A stretch of DNA of 64,000 nt, from contig NZ_SOCP01000003.1 in NCBI RefSeq assembly GCF_004364325.1, forward strand, positions 372,001 through 436,000, in the 5' to 3' direction. Of this stretch, positions 45,310-53,476 are shown piece by piece. The first letter of the stretch is position 1; each line of letters opens with the position of its first letter. The stretch comes from Actinophytocola oryzae. GTDB lineage: Bacteria > Actinomycetota > Actinomycetes > Mycobacteriales > Pseudonocardiaceae. The notes beneath the pieces are model-generated. The model searched no databases and had not been told where the DNA came from. It worked only from the letters and a program-made list of their open reading frames with translations. The translations under genes and the position numbers were made by a program.

Positions 45310-46278
45310 CTAGATCTCGCCGTAGCGAGCCATCACCCTGGCACGCAGCTCGGGATCGGTTCGCGGCACCGGTTCGAGGAAGATCTCGTCCAGGTCCGTG
45401 AAGCGCTCCCGCAGCTCGGCCGAGATCCGGACGCAGGCCAGCTCGAGCTCCGTGGACGACAGGTTCTCCGCGAAGTCAAGCCGGGCGCACAGCAGGACCT
45501 GGTCGGTGCCGGTGACCATCGTCAGCAGGTCGACGACGACCTCGACCTCCGGCACCGACGCGAGCAGGTCCCGGGCGCCCTGCACGATGGTCGAGTCCGC
45601 CTGCCTGCCGATCAGCAGGCCCTTGTTGGTACGGCCGAGCAGGTAGGCGACCCCGGCGAGCAGCACGCCGATCAGCACCGACGCGAGGCCGTCCCAGAAC
45701 GCGGAGCCGGTCGCGTCGTGCAGTGCGATGCCGCCGAACGCCAGCAGGATGCCGACCAGCGCCGCGCTGTCCTCGAAGAACACCGTCTTGACCGTCGGGT
45801 CGTCGATCAGCCGCAGGTAGCGGCGCACGGACCGGCCCTCGGTCGCCGCCTCCGCCCGGACCTGCCGGACGGCACGCAGCCACGAGATGCCCTCGAGAAC
45901 GAACGCGAGCCCGAGCACGATGTAGCCGATGAGCGGGCTGGTCTGCTCCTCGTCCTCACCGAAGATCGTGCGGAAGCCCTCGTAGAACGCGAACAACGCA
46001 CCGGACGTGAAGATCGACACGGCGGCCATGAGCGACCAGAAGTACCGCTCCTTGCCGTAGCCGAACGGGTGCGCGCGGTCCGCCGGCTTGCCCGACCGGC
46101 GCAGCGCGGTGAGCAGCAGCCCCTCGGTGAACGTGTCGGCGATCGAGTGCCCGGCCTCCGCCAGCATGGCCGCCGAACCGGTGATCACCCCCGCGACCAG
46201 CTTCAACACCGCGATCGCGAGGTTCGCGCCCAACGCGACGAGTACGGTCAGCGTACTTTCGGACTTTTGCTCCGCCAC
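45310..46278 (-). CDS. Cation diffusion facilitator (CDF) metal transporter
   Basis: A 322-residue membrane protein with about six helices and a soluble C-terminal domain. LAEAGHSIADTFTEG carries the metal-binding His/Asp of helix 2, DRAHPFGYGKERYFW is the following cytosolic loop, and EDSAALVGILLAFGGIALHD lies in helix 5. It exports a divalent metal such as zinc, iron or manganese in exchange for protons. The GTG at 46278 has a moderate site. It lies 28 bp after the LysR gene on the same strand but a common role is not evident. Confidence 0.9.
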   Translation of the reverse strand: MAEQKSESTLTVLVALGANLAIAVLKLVAGVITGSAAMLAEAGHSIADTFTEGLLLTALRRSGKPADRAHPFGYGKERYFWSLMAAVSIFTSGALFAFYEGFRTIFGEDEEQTSPLIGYIVLGLAFVLEGISWLRAVRQVRAEAATEGRSVRRYLRLIDDPTVKTVFFEDSAALVGILLAFGGIALHDATGSAFWDGLASVLIGVLLAGVAYLLGRTNKGLLIGRQADSTIVQGARDLLASVPEVEVVVDLLTMVTGTDQVLLCARLDFAENLSSTELELACVRISAELRERFTDLDEIFLEPVPRTDPELRARVMARYGEI

Positions 46279-46306
46279 GCTGTGAATCTAGTACCGCACC
46301 TGCCGG

Positions 46307-47173
46307 TCAGCGCGGCAGGAACGCCGTCGCCGCCGGGGACAGCCTGCCGTCGCGGTGCACGAGGCACACCTTCAGCACCTCGTCCGCGGCGAGGTCACGC
46401 ACGACCGCCCCCGCGGCGCGGGCCAGCTCCCGCCAGGACTCGTTGAGCACCGCGACGCCGACCCGCGCGAGCACCAGCGGCAGCACGGCCTCCCGGTGCT
46501 CGACCTCCACCGCGATCCGGCAGCCTGGCGAGCGCCGCAGTACCCCGTCGGCGACGCGGCGCGCCCCGGTGCCGGGTCTGCCGACCACCAGCCTGCGCCC
46601 GGCGAGTGCGTCCATGGACACCGGCTCGCCGGCAGGCAGGTCCGCCTCGACGGCCGCGACCAGCACGTAGGCCTGCGTCGCCAGCGGGTGGACGGTCAGC
46701 CCGGCCAGCTCGGGACCGACGGCCGGCGTGCCGAGGACCCCCAGCTCGGCGGTGCCGGCACGCAGGGCCGCGACCACCTCCGCCGGCGTCGCCGCGGCCC
46801 TGACCGCGACCTCCACGAGCGGGTACGCGGCGCGGAACCGGCCCACCATGGACGCGAGCGGGCTGATCGCCTGGGCGGGCATGGCGACGATGGCCAGCCG
46901 CCCGGCACGCAGCCCGTCGACCGCCTCGACCGTCGCGCGCACCAGTGCCATGCCCCGCAGCACCTCGCGGGCCGGGTCGATGAGCCGCTCCCCCGCCGAG
47001 GTGAGGACGAGCCGCCTGCCGGTGCGGTGGAACAGGTCGGTGCCGAGGTCGCGCTCCAGCAGACGCAACGCCTGGGACACGGACGGCTGCGCCACGTACA
47101 GCTCCTGCGCGGCCCTGTGCACGCTGCCGTGGTCGACGATCGCGAGAAAATACCGCAGCTGGCGCACGTCCAT
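46307..47173 (-). CDS. LysR-family transcriptional regulator
   Basis: A 288-residue LysR protein. The N-terminal helix-turn-helix is typical (RQLRYFLAIVDHGSVHRAAQ, then QPSVSQALRLLERDLG) and the C-terminal effector domain is normal. It is divergent from the alditol-oxidase-like gene with a 71-bp gap, so it most likely controls that gene in response to its substrate. Standard start at ATG 47173. Confidence 0.92.
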   Translation of the reverse strand: MDVRQLRYFLAIVDHGSVHRAAQELYVAQPSVSQALRLLERDLGTDLFHRTGRRLVLTSAGERLIDPAREVLRGMALVRATVEAVDGLRAGRLAIVAMPAQAISPLASMVGRFRAAYPLVEVAVRAAATPAEVVAALRAGTAELGVLGTPAVGPELAGLTVHPLATQAYVLVAAVEADLPAGEPVSMDALAGRRLVVGRPGTGARRVADGVLRRSPGCRIAVEVEHREAVLPLVLARVGVAVLNESWRELARAAGAVVRDLAADEVLKVCLVHRDGRLSPAATAFLPR

Positions 47174-47244
47174 GGGTCGAGGCTATTGGCGAAGGTGCGA
47201 ACTAGGACATACTTCACCGCACGAAGAGGGAGGGAGCGCGGCAC

Positions 47245-48453
47245 GTGGAGCGCAACTGGGCGGGCAATGTCGCTTACCAGGCAAGGGAAGTGACACGCCC
47301 GAGATCTGTGGACGCGTTGCGGGCACTGGTGGCGGAACGCGCCAGGGTGCGTGCGCTCGGGTCGCGGCACTCGTTCAGCGAGGTGGCCGACGGCCCCGGC
47401 ACCCTGGTGTCGCTGGAGGAACTGCCCGACGAGATCACCGTCGACGGCAGTCAGGTGGTCGTGCCCGCCGCCACCCGCTACGGCGTGCTCGCGGAGTTCC
47501 TCGCCGCACACGACCTCGCGCTCCCGAACATGGCGTCGCTGCCGCACATCTCGGTGGCGGGCGCGGTCGCGACCGGCACGCACGGCTCGGGTGACGCCAA
47601 CGGCTGCCTGTCCACCTCGGTGGCCGGGCTGGAGCTGGTCACGGCGTCCGGCGGGCTGCGGACGGTCTGGCGCGGCGACCCGGAGTTCAACGGCAGCGTC
47701 GTCGCGCTCGGCGCGCTCGGCATCGTCACGCGGGTGACGCTGAACGTGCGGTCCGCGTTCGAGGTGCGCCAGCAGGTGTACGTCGACGTGCCGTGGTCGG
47801 ACGTGGTCGGTGACCTGGACGCGGTGTTCGCGAGCGGGTACAGCGTCAGCGTGTTCACCGACTGGGCCGCGCCCGCGCAGGTCTGGGTGAAGTCGCTGGA
47901 CGCGGTGACCCTGCCGTTCAAGCCCGCGGAGGGCCCGGTGCACATGCTCGCGGGCGAGTCGGTGGCGGCGGTGACCGAGCAGGGTGGCGTGCCGGGGCGG
48001 TGGCTGGACCGGCTGCCGCACTTCCGGTTGGGCCACAAGCCGAGCGCGGGCGCGGAGCTGCAGTCGGAGTACCTGCTGCCGCGCGAGTCGGCGGTCACGG
48101 CGCTGGAGCGCGTGCGGTCGATGTCCGACCGGATCACCCCTCTGCTGCAGATCTCGGAGCTGCGCACGGTCGCCGAGGACGACCTGTGGCTGAGCGGGGC
48201 GGGCGGGCGCGACGTGCTCGGCGTGCACTTCACGTGGAAGCTCGACGTGCCGGGGGTGACCGCCGTGCTGCCCGCGGTCGAGGAGGCGTTGCTGCCGCTG
48301 GGCGCGCGGCCGCACTGGGGCAAGGTCTTCCACACGCACGACGTGGCCCCGCTCTATCCACGGTGGACCGACTTCGCCGAGCTGCGCGCCCACCACGACC
48401 CGAACGGCAAGTTCACGAACCCGTTCCTGGACCGGCTCGGCACCTCGCGGTGA
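47245..48453 (+). CDS. FAD-linked alditol/xylitol-oxidase-like flavoprotein
   Basis: A 402-residue vanillyl-alcohol-oxidase-fold protein. ALGSRHSFSEVADGPG near residue 40 contains the His that in AldO is linked covalently to FAD. PHISVAGAVATGTHGSGD near 105-120 is the second FAD region, and HWGKVFHTH near the C-terminus contributes to the active site. Length matches Streptomyces alditol oxidase (about 418). It would oxidise a sugar alcohol with O2, releasing H2O2. The GTG or ATG-like start at 47245 follows a GGAGGGAG sequence. It is paired with the divergent LysR. Confidence 0.9.
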   Translation: MERNWAGNVAYQAREVTRPRSVDALRALVAERARVRALGSRHSFSEVADGPGTLVSLEELPDEITVDGSQVVVPAATRYGVLAEFLAAHDLALPNMASLPHISVAGAVATGTHGSGDANGCLSTSVAGLELVTASGGLRTVWRGDPEFNGSVVALGALGIVTRVTLNVRSAFEVRQQVYVDVPWSDVVGDLDAVFASGYSVSVFTDWAAPAQVWVKSLDAVTLPFKPAEGPVHMLAGESVAAVTEQGGVPGRWLDRLPHFRLGHKPSAGAELQSEYLLPRESAVTALERVRSMSDRITPLLQISELRTVAEDDLWLSGAGGRDVLGVHFTWKLDVPGVTAVLPAVEEALLPLGARPHWGKVFHTHDVAPLYPRWTDFAELRAHHDPNGKFTNPFLDRLGTSR

Positions 48454-48462
48454 GAGGCACCC

Positions 48463-48933
48463 TCAGAGGGACGCCGGCGACAGGTTCAGCCGCTCCGCGA
48501 GGTCGGTGAAGTCGGCCGTGTTCCACCGTTGCGGCCGCATGCTGATGGACACGTTCCCGCCCTGCTCCTCGTGGGTCGCCTCGACGTAGGCGGCGGCGAT
48601 CTCGGGCGGGAGGTACCGCCTGGCCATCGCGAGCCTGTCCGCGTCGGTGACCGGCCTTGTCTCCACCACCGGTCCCTCGACCGAAACGTGTCGGTTCGGC
48701 CACTCAGTCTCCCGGACGCACAGGGCGAAGCGGCCCGCTTCGGCGATCAGCCGCGCCTTGCGCAGTCGTGGCGAGGTCAGGACCACCACGAGCCCGCCTG
48801 GCCGGTAGTCGTGCCAGATCGGCGTGGCCAGCGGCGCTCGCCCTGGCTCGGCTGCGACGGTCAGGACCCCGACCAGCGGCAGGGCGAGCAGCTTCTCGCG
48901 CTGCTCCGTGGTCAGCCTGCGCACCAAGGTCAT
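48463..48933 (-). CDS. PPOX-class F420/FMN-binding oxidoreductase
   Basis: A 156-residue split-barrel flavoprotein (pyridoxamine-5'-phosphate-oxidase-like). VGVLTVAAEPGRAPLATPIWHDY and VVVLTSPRLRKARL are the usual strands. No catalytic residues allow a substrate to be named. ATG 48933 has AAGGGG in front. It is divergent from a TetR gene across a long perfect inverted repeat, and its product may modify or detoxify the TetR ligand. Confidence 0.85.
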   Translation of the reverse strand: MTLVRRLTTEQREKLLALPLVGVLTVAAEPGRAPLATPIWHDYRPGGLVVVLTSPRLRKARLIAEAGRFALCVRETEWPNRHVSVEGPVVETRPVTDADRLAMARRYLPPEIAAAYVEATHEEQGGNVSISMRPQRWNTADFTDLAERLNLSPASL

Positions 48934-48942
48934 CAACCCCTT

Positions 48943-48996
48943 AAAGCGATCCGAGTTGCTTTAACACTAGCACCCAAACGCAACTCGGATCGCTTT
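48943..48996. promoter_or_regulatory. Long perfect inverted repeat, TetR operator pair
   Basis: AAAGCGATCCGAGTTGC at 48943-48959 and its exact reverse complement at 48980-48996 are separated by 20 bp, giving a 17/20/17 perfect inverted repeat. The left arm extended also reads TTAAAGC-N10-GCTTTAA (48941-48964). It occupies nearly the whole gap between the divergent PPOX and TetR genes, so one regulator probably controls both. Confidence 0.85.
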
Positions 48997-49008
48997 TAAG
49001 ATGGGGGG

Positions 49009-49557
49009 ATGACCGCGACCAGGCCGGGTGGCCGTAGCGCCAAGGTCCGCGACGCCGTCCACCGGGCCGCCATCGAACTGCTGGCGGCCGGCGAGCTCGA
49101 CGCCGCCATCCCCCGCATCGCCGAGCAGGCAGGCGTGCACCCGACGAGCGTCTACCGCCGGTGGGGCACGAGAGAGAACCTGTTGATGGATGCCGCCGCC
49201 ACTCGGATGCATGAACGGTCACCCGTTCCGGACACCGGTTCGCTACGCGGCGACTTGGCCGCGTGGGCCACCGGCGTGGAGCGGGCGATGACCGAGCCGG
49301 AGGGGCACGTCCTGCTCCGGGCGCTCGTCGCGACCGTGTCGAACGTGGGCCGACCGAGCGAGCATCTCCGACTTCGCGGCGCCGACCTGCAGAAGCTGCT
49401 CGACCGTGCGGCGGCGAGAGGCGAACGGGTACCGGCGCTGGACGACATTCTCGACCACGTCCTGGCGCCGCTGTACGTGCGCGCATTGTTCGGCATGCCG
49501 CTTCCGGCCGGTATGGGGACAACCCTTGTGGAGCAGTTAGTCAGTCCTTCGGAGTAG
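49009..49557 (+). CDS. TetR-family regulator
   Basis: A 182-residue protein with a TetR helix-turn-helix (IPRIAEQAGVHPTSVYRRWG at about 30-50) and a C-terminal ligand domain. GGGGG directly precedes the ATG at 49009. It is divergent from the PPOX oxidoreductase and bordered by the long inverted repeat at 48943-48996. It most likely represses both genes until a substrate of the flavoprotein appears. Confidence 0.9.
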   Translation: MTATRPGGRSAKVRDAVHRAAIELLAAGELDAAIPRIAEQAGVHPTSVYRRWGTRENLLMDAAATRMHERSPVPDTGSLRGDLAAWATGVERAMTEPEGHVLLRALVATVSNVGRPSEHLRLRGADLQKLLDRAAARGERVPALDDILDHVLAPLYVRALFGMPLPAGMGTTLVEQLVSPSE

Positions 49558-49637
49558 CCCGATAACGGTATGGCTAAACACGCAACGTGAGGGGTAGCCC
49601 ATACGTCGAAAGGGTGCGTATCGAGGAGTGAGTTGCC

Positions 49638-49793
49638 ATGACCATCGCCAGTCGCCGTCTGGCGCGCCGTTGCCGGGAGCGGTTCTCCGTGAACCCTGAC
49701 ATGCTGCCGCGCCCATCCGATGTCGCCGCGCCCACTACGGTCGGTTCGGACACGACCGATGGCCGGCGGGAGAAAGTTGACGCAACGAAATAA
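49638..49793 (+). CDS. Small 51-residue hypothetical protein
   Basis: An ATG at 49638, with AGGAG 9-10 bp upstream, opens a 51-codon frame ending with TAA at 49791-49793, 37 bp before the response regulator start. The product has an Arg-rich N-terminal third and a Thr/Asp-rich C-terminal part. No domain is recognised. It was found by reading the gap, and translation is unproven. It could be a leader peptide or a real small protein of the signalling block. Confidence 0.45.
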   Translation: MTIASRRLARRCRERFSVNPDMLPRPSDVAAPTTVGSDTTDGRREKVDATK

Positions 49794-49830
49794 CACCCCG
49801 ATCCCGAGCCAGAGGGACGAGAATCCTCCC

Positions 49831-50454
49831 ATGGCTCCGACCCGGGTGGTTCTCGTCGAGGATCACGACATGGTGGCCGAGGCGATGACTCTGGCGATGC
49901 AGCGCGCGGACGACATAGAGATCGTCGCACGGGCCCGCTCCATCGCCACCGCGCTGACCGAGGTGGCCCGCTGCACGCCTGATGTGGTGCTGCTGGACCG
50001 CCGCCTGCCCGACGGCGACGCCATCGACGCGATCGGCTCGCTGAGCCGGCTGGGCGCCCGCGTCCTGGTGCTGACCGGCGAGGCGACGTCGACGGTCGCC
50101 GCCCGGGTCGCCGAGGCGGGCGGTAGCGGGCTGGTCCTGAAGTCCGCGGGTCTCGACGAGCTGGAGGACGCGGTCCGCCGCGTCGCCGACGGCGAGGCCG
50201 TGTTCGGCGCCGAGTTCCTCGCGGGCGTGCTCAGCAGGCTGACCGGCCGCACGCCCAGCGCCACCCTCACCGCCCGCGAACGCCAGGCGCTGCGGCTCCT
50301 GGCCGACGGCGCGAGTACCGCGGAGGTGGCACGACGCCTCGGCGTCGCGGTCAACACCGCTCGCAACCACGTGCAGCGCGTGCTGGAGAAGCTCGGGGCA
50401 CGGTCGAAGCTCGAGGCGGTGGCCATCGCACGCAGGGAAGGCCTGCTGGACTGA
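49831..50454 (+). CDS. NarL/LuxR-type response regulator
   Basis: A 207-residue response regulator. The receiver has an acidic pocket (VVLVEDHDM), a phospho-Asp in VVLLDRRLPDGD near residue 53, and a K in VLKSAG. The C-terminal LuxR helix-turn-helix (TARERQALRLLADGASTAEV, then ARNHVQRVLEKLG) is typical. It is first of a block with an RsbW-like ATPase, a histidine kinase, a receiver-only protein and a STAS protein. The kinase that phosphorylates it is probably the one at 50999. ATG 49831 gives the usual N-terminus, and its ribosome binding site is weak. Confidence 0.9.
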   Translation: MAPTRVVLVEDHDMVAEAMTLAMQRADDIEIVARARSIATALTEVARCTPDVVLLDRRLPDGDAIDAIGSLSRLGARVLVLTGEATSTVAARVAEAGGSGLVLKSAGLDELEDAVRRVADGEAVFGAEFLAGVLSRLTGRTPSATLTARERQALRLLADGASTAEVARRLGVAVNTARNHVQRVLEKLGARSKLEAVAIARREGLLD

Positions 50455-50469
50455 GGTGTCCCTGCGAAG

Positions 50470-50967
50470 ATGACGGAACCCAGTGGTGCATCTGCACTAG
50501 CAGGTGAGCGACATTCGCATCTCGTTCCGCAGGGCGGAATGATCGATGGTGCTGGGGTGGAGACGCGTGCACCCGTGGTTGCCGAACTCCGCCTCGCCGA
50601 GCGCAGCTCGAGCGCCGCAGTGGCGCGACAGTTCACCCGCTCGACCCTCGCGAGGTGGCAGAACGGCACGCGCGGCGAGCACGTCGAGGACGCCGTCCTC
50701 GTGGTGTCCGAGCTGGTCACCAACGCGTTGCTTCACGGCCACGGCACGCCGCTGGTACGGCTGCTCGGCAGCGGTGACCGCATCCGCGTCGAGATCTGCG
50801 ACGACAGCCCCCTGCTCCCGATCGCGCCCCGCGTCACCCCGTCCGGTGGACTCGGCCTGCGCGTGGTCGAGCAGCTCTCGTCCGCGTGGGGTGCGTCTCG
50901 CCGAGGACGCGGGAAGGTGGTGTGGTGTGAGCTTCCCGCCGCACCCGACCCCACCGAGCTGGACTGA
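50470..50967 (+). CDS. RsbW-like anti-sigma/GHKL ATPase
   Basis: A 165-residue GHKL ATPase. The N-box is VSELVTNALLHG (about residues 77-88), the G1 box has EICDDSP and the G2 box GGLGLRVVEQLSSAWG, all intact. Such proteins bind a sigma factor or a STAS antagonist and switch partner with ADP/ATP or phosphorylation. The STAS protein at 52992 is a likely partner, although it lacks the usual target Ser. The start at ATG 50470 or the later ATG at 50539 cannot be settled. Confidence 0.85.
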   Translation: MTEPSGASALAGERHSHLVPQGGMIDGAGVETRAPVVAELRLAERSSSAAVARQFTRSTLARWQNGTRGEHVEDAVLVVSELVTNALLHGHGTPLVRLLGSGDRIRVEICDDSPLLPIAPRVTPSGGLGLRVVEQLSSAWGASRRGRGKVVWCELPAAPDPTELD

Positions 50968-50998
50968 CGTCGACCGGCCGGTGGTACACAGTTGGCCC

Positions 50999-52420
50999 AT
51001 GCGATCCGAGGACGGCTACCGGCTGCTGGTACAGGGCGTCCGTGACTACGGCATCTTCATGCTCGACACCACCGGCCACATCACCAGCTGGAACACCGGC
51101 GCCCAACGCATCAAGGGCTACCGCGAGGACGAGATCCTCGGCCAGCACTTCTCCGTGTTCTACCCACCAGAGGACATCGCCGCCGACAAACCGGCACGCG
51201 AACTCGAAGAAGCCATCCGCGAAGGCCGCCTCGAAGACGAAGGCTGGCGCCTCCGCAAGGACGGCACCCGCTTCTGGGCCAACGTCGTCATCACCGCACT
51301 CTTCAGCGACACCGGCGAACTACGCGGCTTCAGCAAGGTCACCCGCGACATGACCGAACGCCGCGTCGCCGACGAGGCGCTGCGTGAGAGCGAGGAACGC
51401 TTCCGGCTGCTCGTCCACGGCGTGCTGGACTACGGCATCTTCATGCTCGACACCACCGGCCACATCACCAGCTGGAACACCGGCGCCCAACGCATCAAGG
51501 GCTACCTCGAAGAGGAGATCCTCGGCCAGCACTTCTCCGTGTTCTACCCACCAGAGGACATCGCCGCCGACAAACCGGCACGCGAACTCGAAGAAGCCAT
51601 CCGCGAAGGCCGCCTCGAAGACGAAGGCTGGCGCCTCCGCAAGGACGGCACCCGCTTCTGGGCCAACGTCGTCATCACCGCACTCTTCAGCGACACCGGC
51701 GAACTACGCGGCTTCAGCAAGGTCACCCGCGACATGACCGAACGCCGCGCTGCCGAACAGGCACTCGTCGAGCGACGGCGGCTGCTGAGCCACCTCGTCG
51801 AGGCGCAGGAGCTGGAACGGCGGCGCATCGCGTGGGACGTTCACGACGACTCGATCCAGGCGATGGTCGCGGTCGGCATGCGGCTGCAGCTGCTGGCCGG
51901 GCGGCTGCCCGACGAGCACCACGAGCTGGTGGAACAGCTGGCGGAGTCGGTGCGCGCGTCCGTCGGGCGCCTGCGCGGCCTGGTGGTGAACCTGCGGCCG
52001 ACCACCATCGACCAGCACGGCCTCATCCCGTCGCTGACCGGCTACCTGCAGGACGTCGTCGCCCCGACCGGGCTCAAGACCGAGCTGACCTCCGAGCTCG
52101 CGCACGAGCCGCCGACACCGGTGTCGATCACGCTCTTCCGCATCTGCCAGGAAGCACTGACCAACGTCCACAAGCACGCGCACGCCACCCGCGTCGAGAT
52201 CACGTTGCACAGCAAGGACGGCGGCACGCTCGTGCGCGTCAGCGACGACGGGGTCGGCTTCCCCGACCCGGCACCGGACGACCCGTACCGGCACTTCGGG
52301 CTGCTGGAGATGCGGGAACGCGCCGAGATCGCCGGCGGCTGGTGGTCGGTCGCGAGCACGCCCGGCAACGGCACCACCATCCAGTTCTGGCTACCGACCG
52401 CCCCCACCCAGGAGCTTTAG
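50999..52420 (+). CDS. Cytoplasmic histidine kinase with two near-identical PAS domains
   Basis: A 473-residue cytoplasmic sensor kinase. Two PAS/PAC modules (about residues 10-122 and 138-250) are almost identical, with ITSWNTGAQRIKGY and GQHFSVFYPPEDIAADKPAR in both. A NarL-type HisKA_3 domain with His in WDVHDDSIQAM follows, then a GHKL ATPase (EALTNVHKHAHA, VRVSDDGVGF, FGLLEMRERAE). Such PAS sequences with the SVFYPPEDI motif are widespread and may bind a small ligand or flavin, but no LOV cysteine motif was recognised. It overlaps the receiver-only gene by one base (TAGTG). ATG at 50999 with an in-frame neighbourhood is the best start. Confidence 0.92.
   Translation: MRSEDGYRLLVQGVRDYGIFMLDTTGHITSWNTGAQRIKGYREDEILGQHFSVFYPPEDIAADKPARELEEAIREGRLEDEGWRLRKDGTRFWANVVITALFSDTGELRGFSKVTRDMTERRVADEALRESEERFRLLVHGVLDYGIFMLDTTGHITSWNTGAQRIKGYLEEEILGQHFSVFYPPEDIAADKPARELEEAIREGRLEDEGWRLRKDGTRFWANVVITALFSDTGELRGFSKVTRDMTERRAAEQALVERRRLLSHLVEAQELERRRIAWDVHDDSIQAMVAVGMRLQLLAGRLPDEHHELVEQLAESVRASVGRLRGLVVNLRPTTIDQHGLIPSLTGYLQDVVAPTGLKTELTSELAHEPPTPVSITLFRICQEALTNVHKHAHATRVEITLHSKDGGTLVRVSDDGVGFPDPAPDDPYRHFGLLEMRERAEIAGGWWSVASTPGNGTTIQFWLPTAPTQEL
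51044..51748 (+). repeat. Direct DNA duplication of the PAS module
   Basis: About 320 bp starting at 51044 recur at 51428 (384-bp period) almost unchanged. The clearest difference is the segment encoding YREDEIL in the first copy and YLEEEIL in the second. Synonymous sites are conserved too, which points to recent duplication or gene conversion. Confidence 0.9.
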
Positions 52421-52797
52421 TGACAGATCAGCTGCGTGTCCTCGTGGCCGACGACGATCCGATGCTGCGCATGGCGCTGTCGGAGGTCATCGAGGCGGAG
52501 GCCGACCTCCACGTCGTGGCCACCGCCTCCGACGCCGCGGAGGCCGTCGAGCTGGCCGAACAGCACAACCCGGACGTCGCCGTCATCGACGTGCGCATGC
52601 CGAGGGGCGGCGGCACGCACGCGACCCGCGAGATTCGGGTTCGTTCGCCGAGGACCCGGCTGCTGGCCTTCTCCGCCTACGACGACTCCGGTGCCGCGGA
52701 GGAGCTCAAGCGCCTCGGCGTGGAGGAGTTCCTGGTCAAGGGGATCACGAACGCGGAAATCGTCGCCGCGGTGCGCCGCGCGGGCGCCGTTTCGTGA
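52420..52797 (+). CDS. Receiver-only response regulator
   Basis: A 125-residue protein that is a receiver domain only. VLVADDDPMLR is the acidic pocket, AVIDVRMPRGGG holds the phospho-Asp, and FLVKGI has the conserved Lys. There is no output domain. The GTG overlaps the kinase stop (TAGTG), so it is translationally coupled and likely phosphorylated by that kinase. It may pass the signal by protein contact, for example to the STAS or RsbW-like proteins. This is inference. Confidence 0.9.
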   Translation: MTDQLRVLVADDDPMLRMALSEVIEAEADLHVVATASDAAEAVELAEQHNPDVAVIDVRMPRGGGTHATREIRVRSPRTRLLAFSAYDDSGAAEELKRLGVEEFLVKGITNAEIVAAVRRAGAVS

Positions 52798-52991
52798 CAC
52801 CAGTGCGACACCAGTCGTGACCACGCCAAGACACCACGTCTGACCAGCGAACCTGGACAGGCCCGGGTCACCGTGCGATGCTGGTGGGAAGGTTGAGCAG
52901 ACCAGCCGACAGCCGGCGTAGCGGGCGCCGTCGCTGGGGTGGCTCCGAATTCACTCTGGCGCTCACGATCACCGACATTCGGGGAGATTCG

Positions 52992-53387
52992 ATGAGCCAT
53001 GAAACCGTGCCGGTCACCGATTGGGAGACCGTGCACGAGTACCTGACGATCCGGCGAGTCCGGGAACGTCAGGATCTCCAGCGGGTGATCCCCGTCGGAG
53101 AGATTGACTTGTGCACCGCACCGATACTGCGCGAGGCATTGGCCGATGCCGACGTCGTGCCGAACCTCGTCGTCGACCTGTCTCAGGTGGACTTCCTCGC
53201 ACTGATCGGTGTCCAGGTTTTACAGGCGGCCAGGACGCGCCGCACCACGGCCAACCAGCGCCTCGTGCTCACCGCCCCGACGGCCGCGGCCCAGCGGGTG
53301 CTGAGCCTCACCGACGCGGCCGCCGAGCTGGAGATCTACCTTTCCACGCGAAGCGCGCTCTCGGCGCTCTCGCCCGTCAGGTCATAG
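52992..53387 (+). CDS. STAS-domain anti-sigma-antagonist-like protein lacking the phospho-Ser
   Basis: A 131-residue STAS protein. Strand-helix order is normal (PVGEIDLCTAPILREALAD, then VDLSQVDFLALIGVQVLQAA). In RsbV/SpoIIAA the loop is FMDSSG with the phosphorylated Ser. Here it reads FLALIG, so that serine is absent and the protein cannot be switched off by the usual kinase reaction. It could be a constitutive binder. GGGGAG precedes ATG 52992. A longer frame upstream has no good start. Confidence 0.82.
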   Translation: MSHETVPVTDWETVHEYLTIRRVRERQDLQRVIPVGEIDLCTAPILREALADADVVPNLVVDLSQVDFLALIGVQVLQAARTRRTTANQRLVLTAPTAAAQRVLSLTDAAAELEIYLSTRSALSALSPVRS

Positions 53388-53417
53388 GACCGACGCTCCC
53401 CGAGTCCTCAGTGGACT

Positions 53418-53453
53418 GTCGCGTCGCCGCGCCCGGGGGCGCGGCGACGCGAC
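53418..53453. terminator. Perfect 16-bp stem terminator between STAS and protease genes
   Basis: Sixteen-base arms (GTCGCGTCGCCGCGCC and complement) are perfect around a CGGG loop, followed on the plus strand by TTTCCTT. It lies between the convergent STAS and protease genes and can terminate both. Confidence 0.85.
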
Positions 53454-53476
53454 TTTCCTTCTCCCAGACGAGATCC

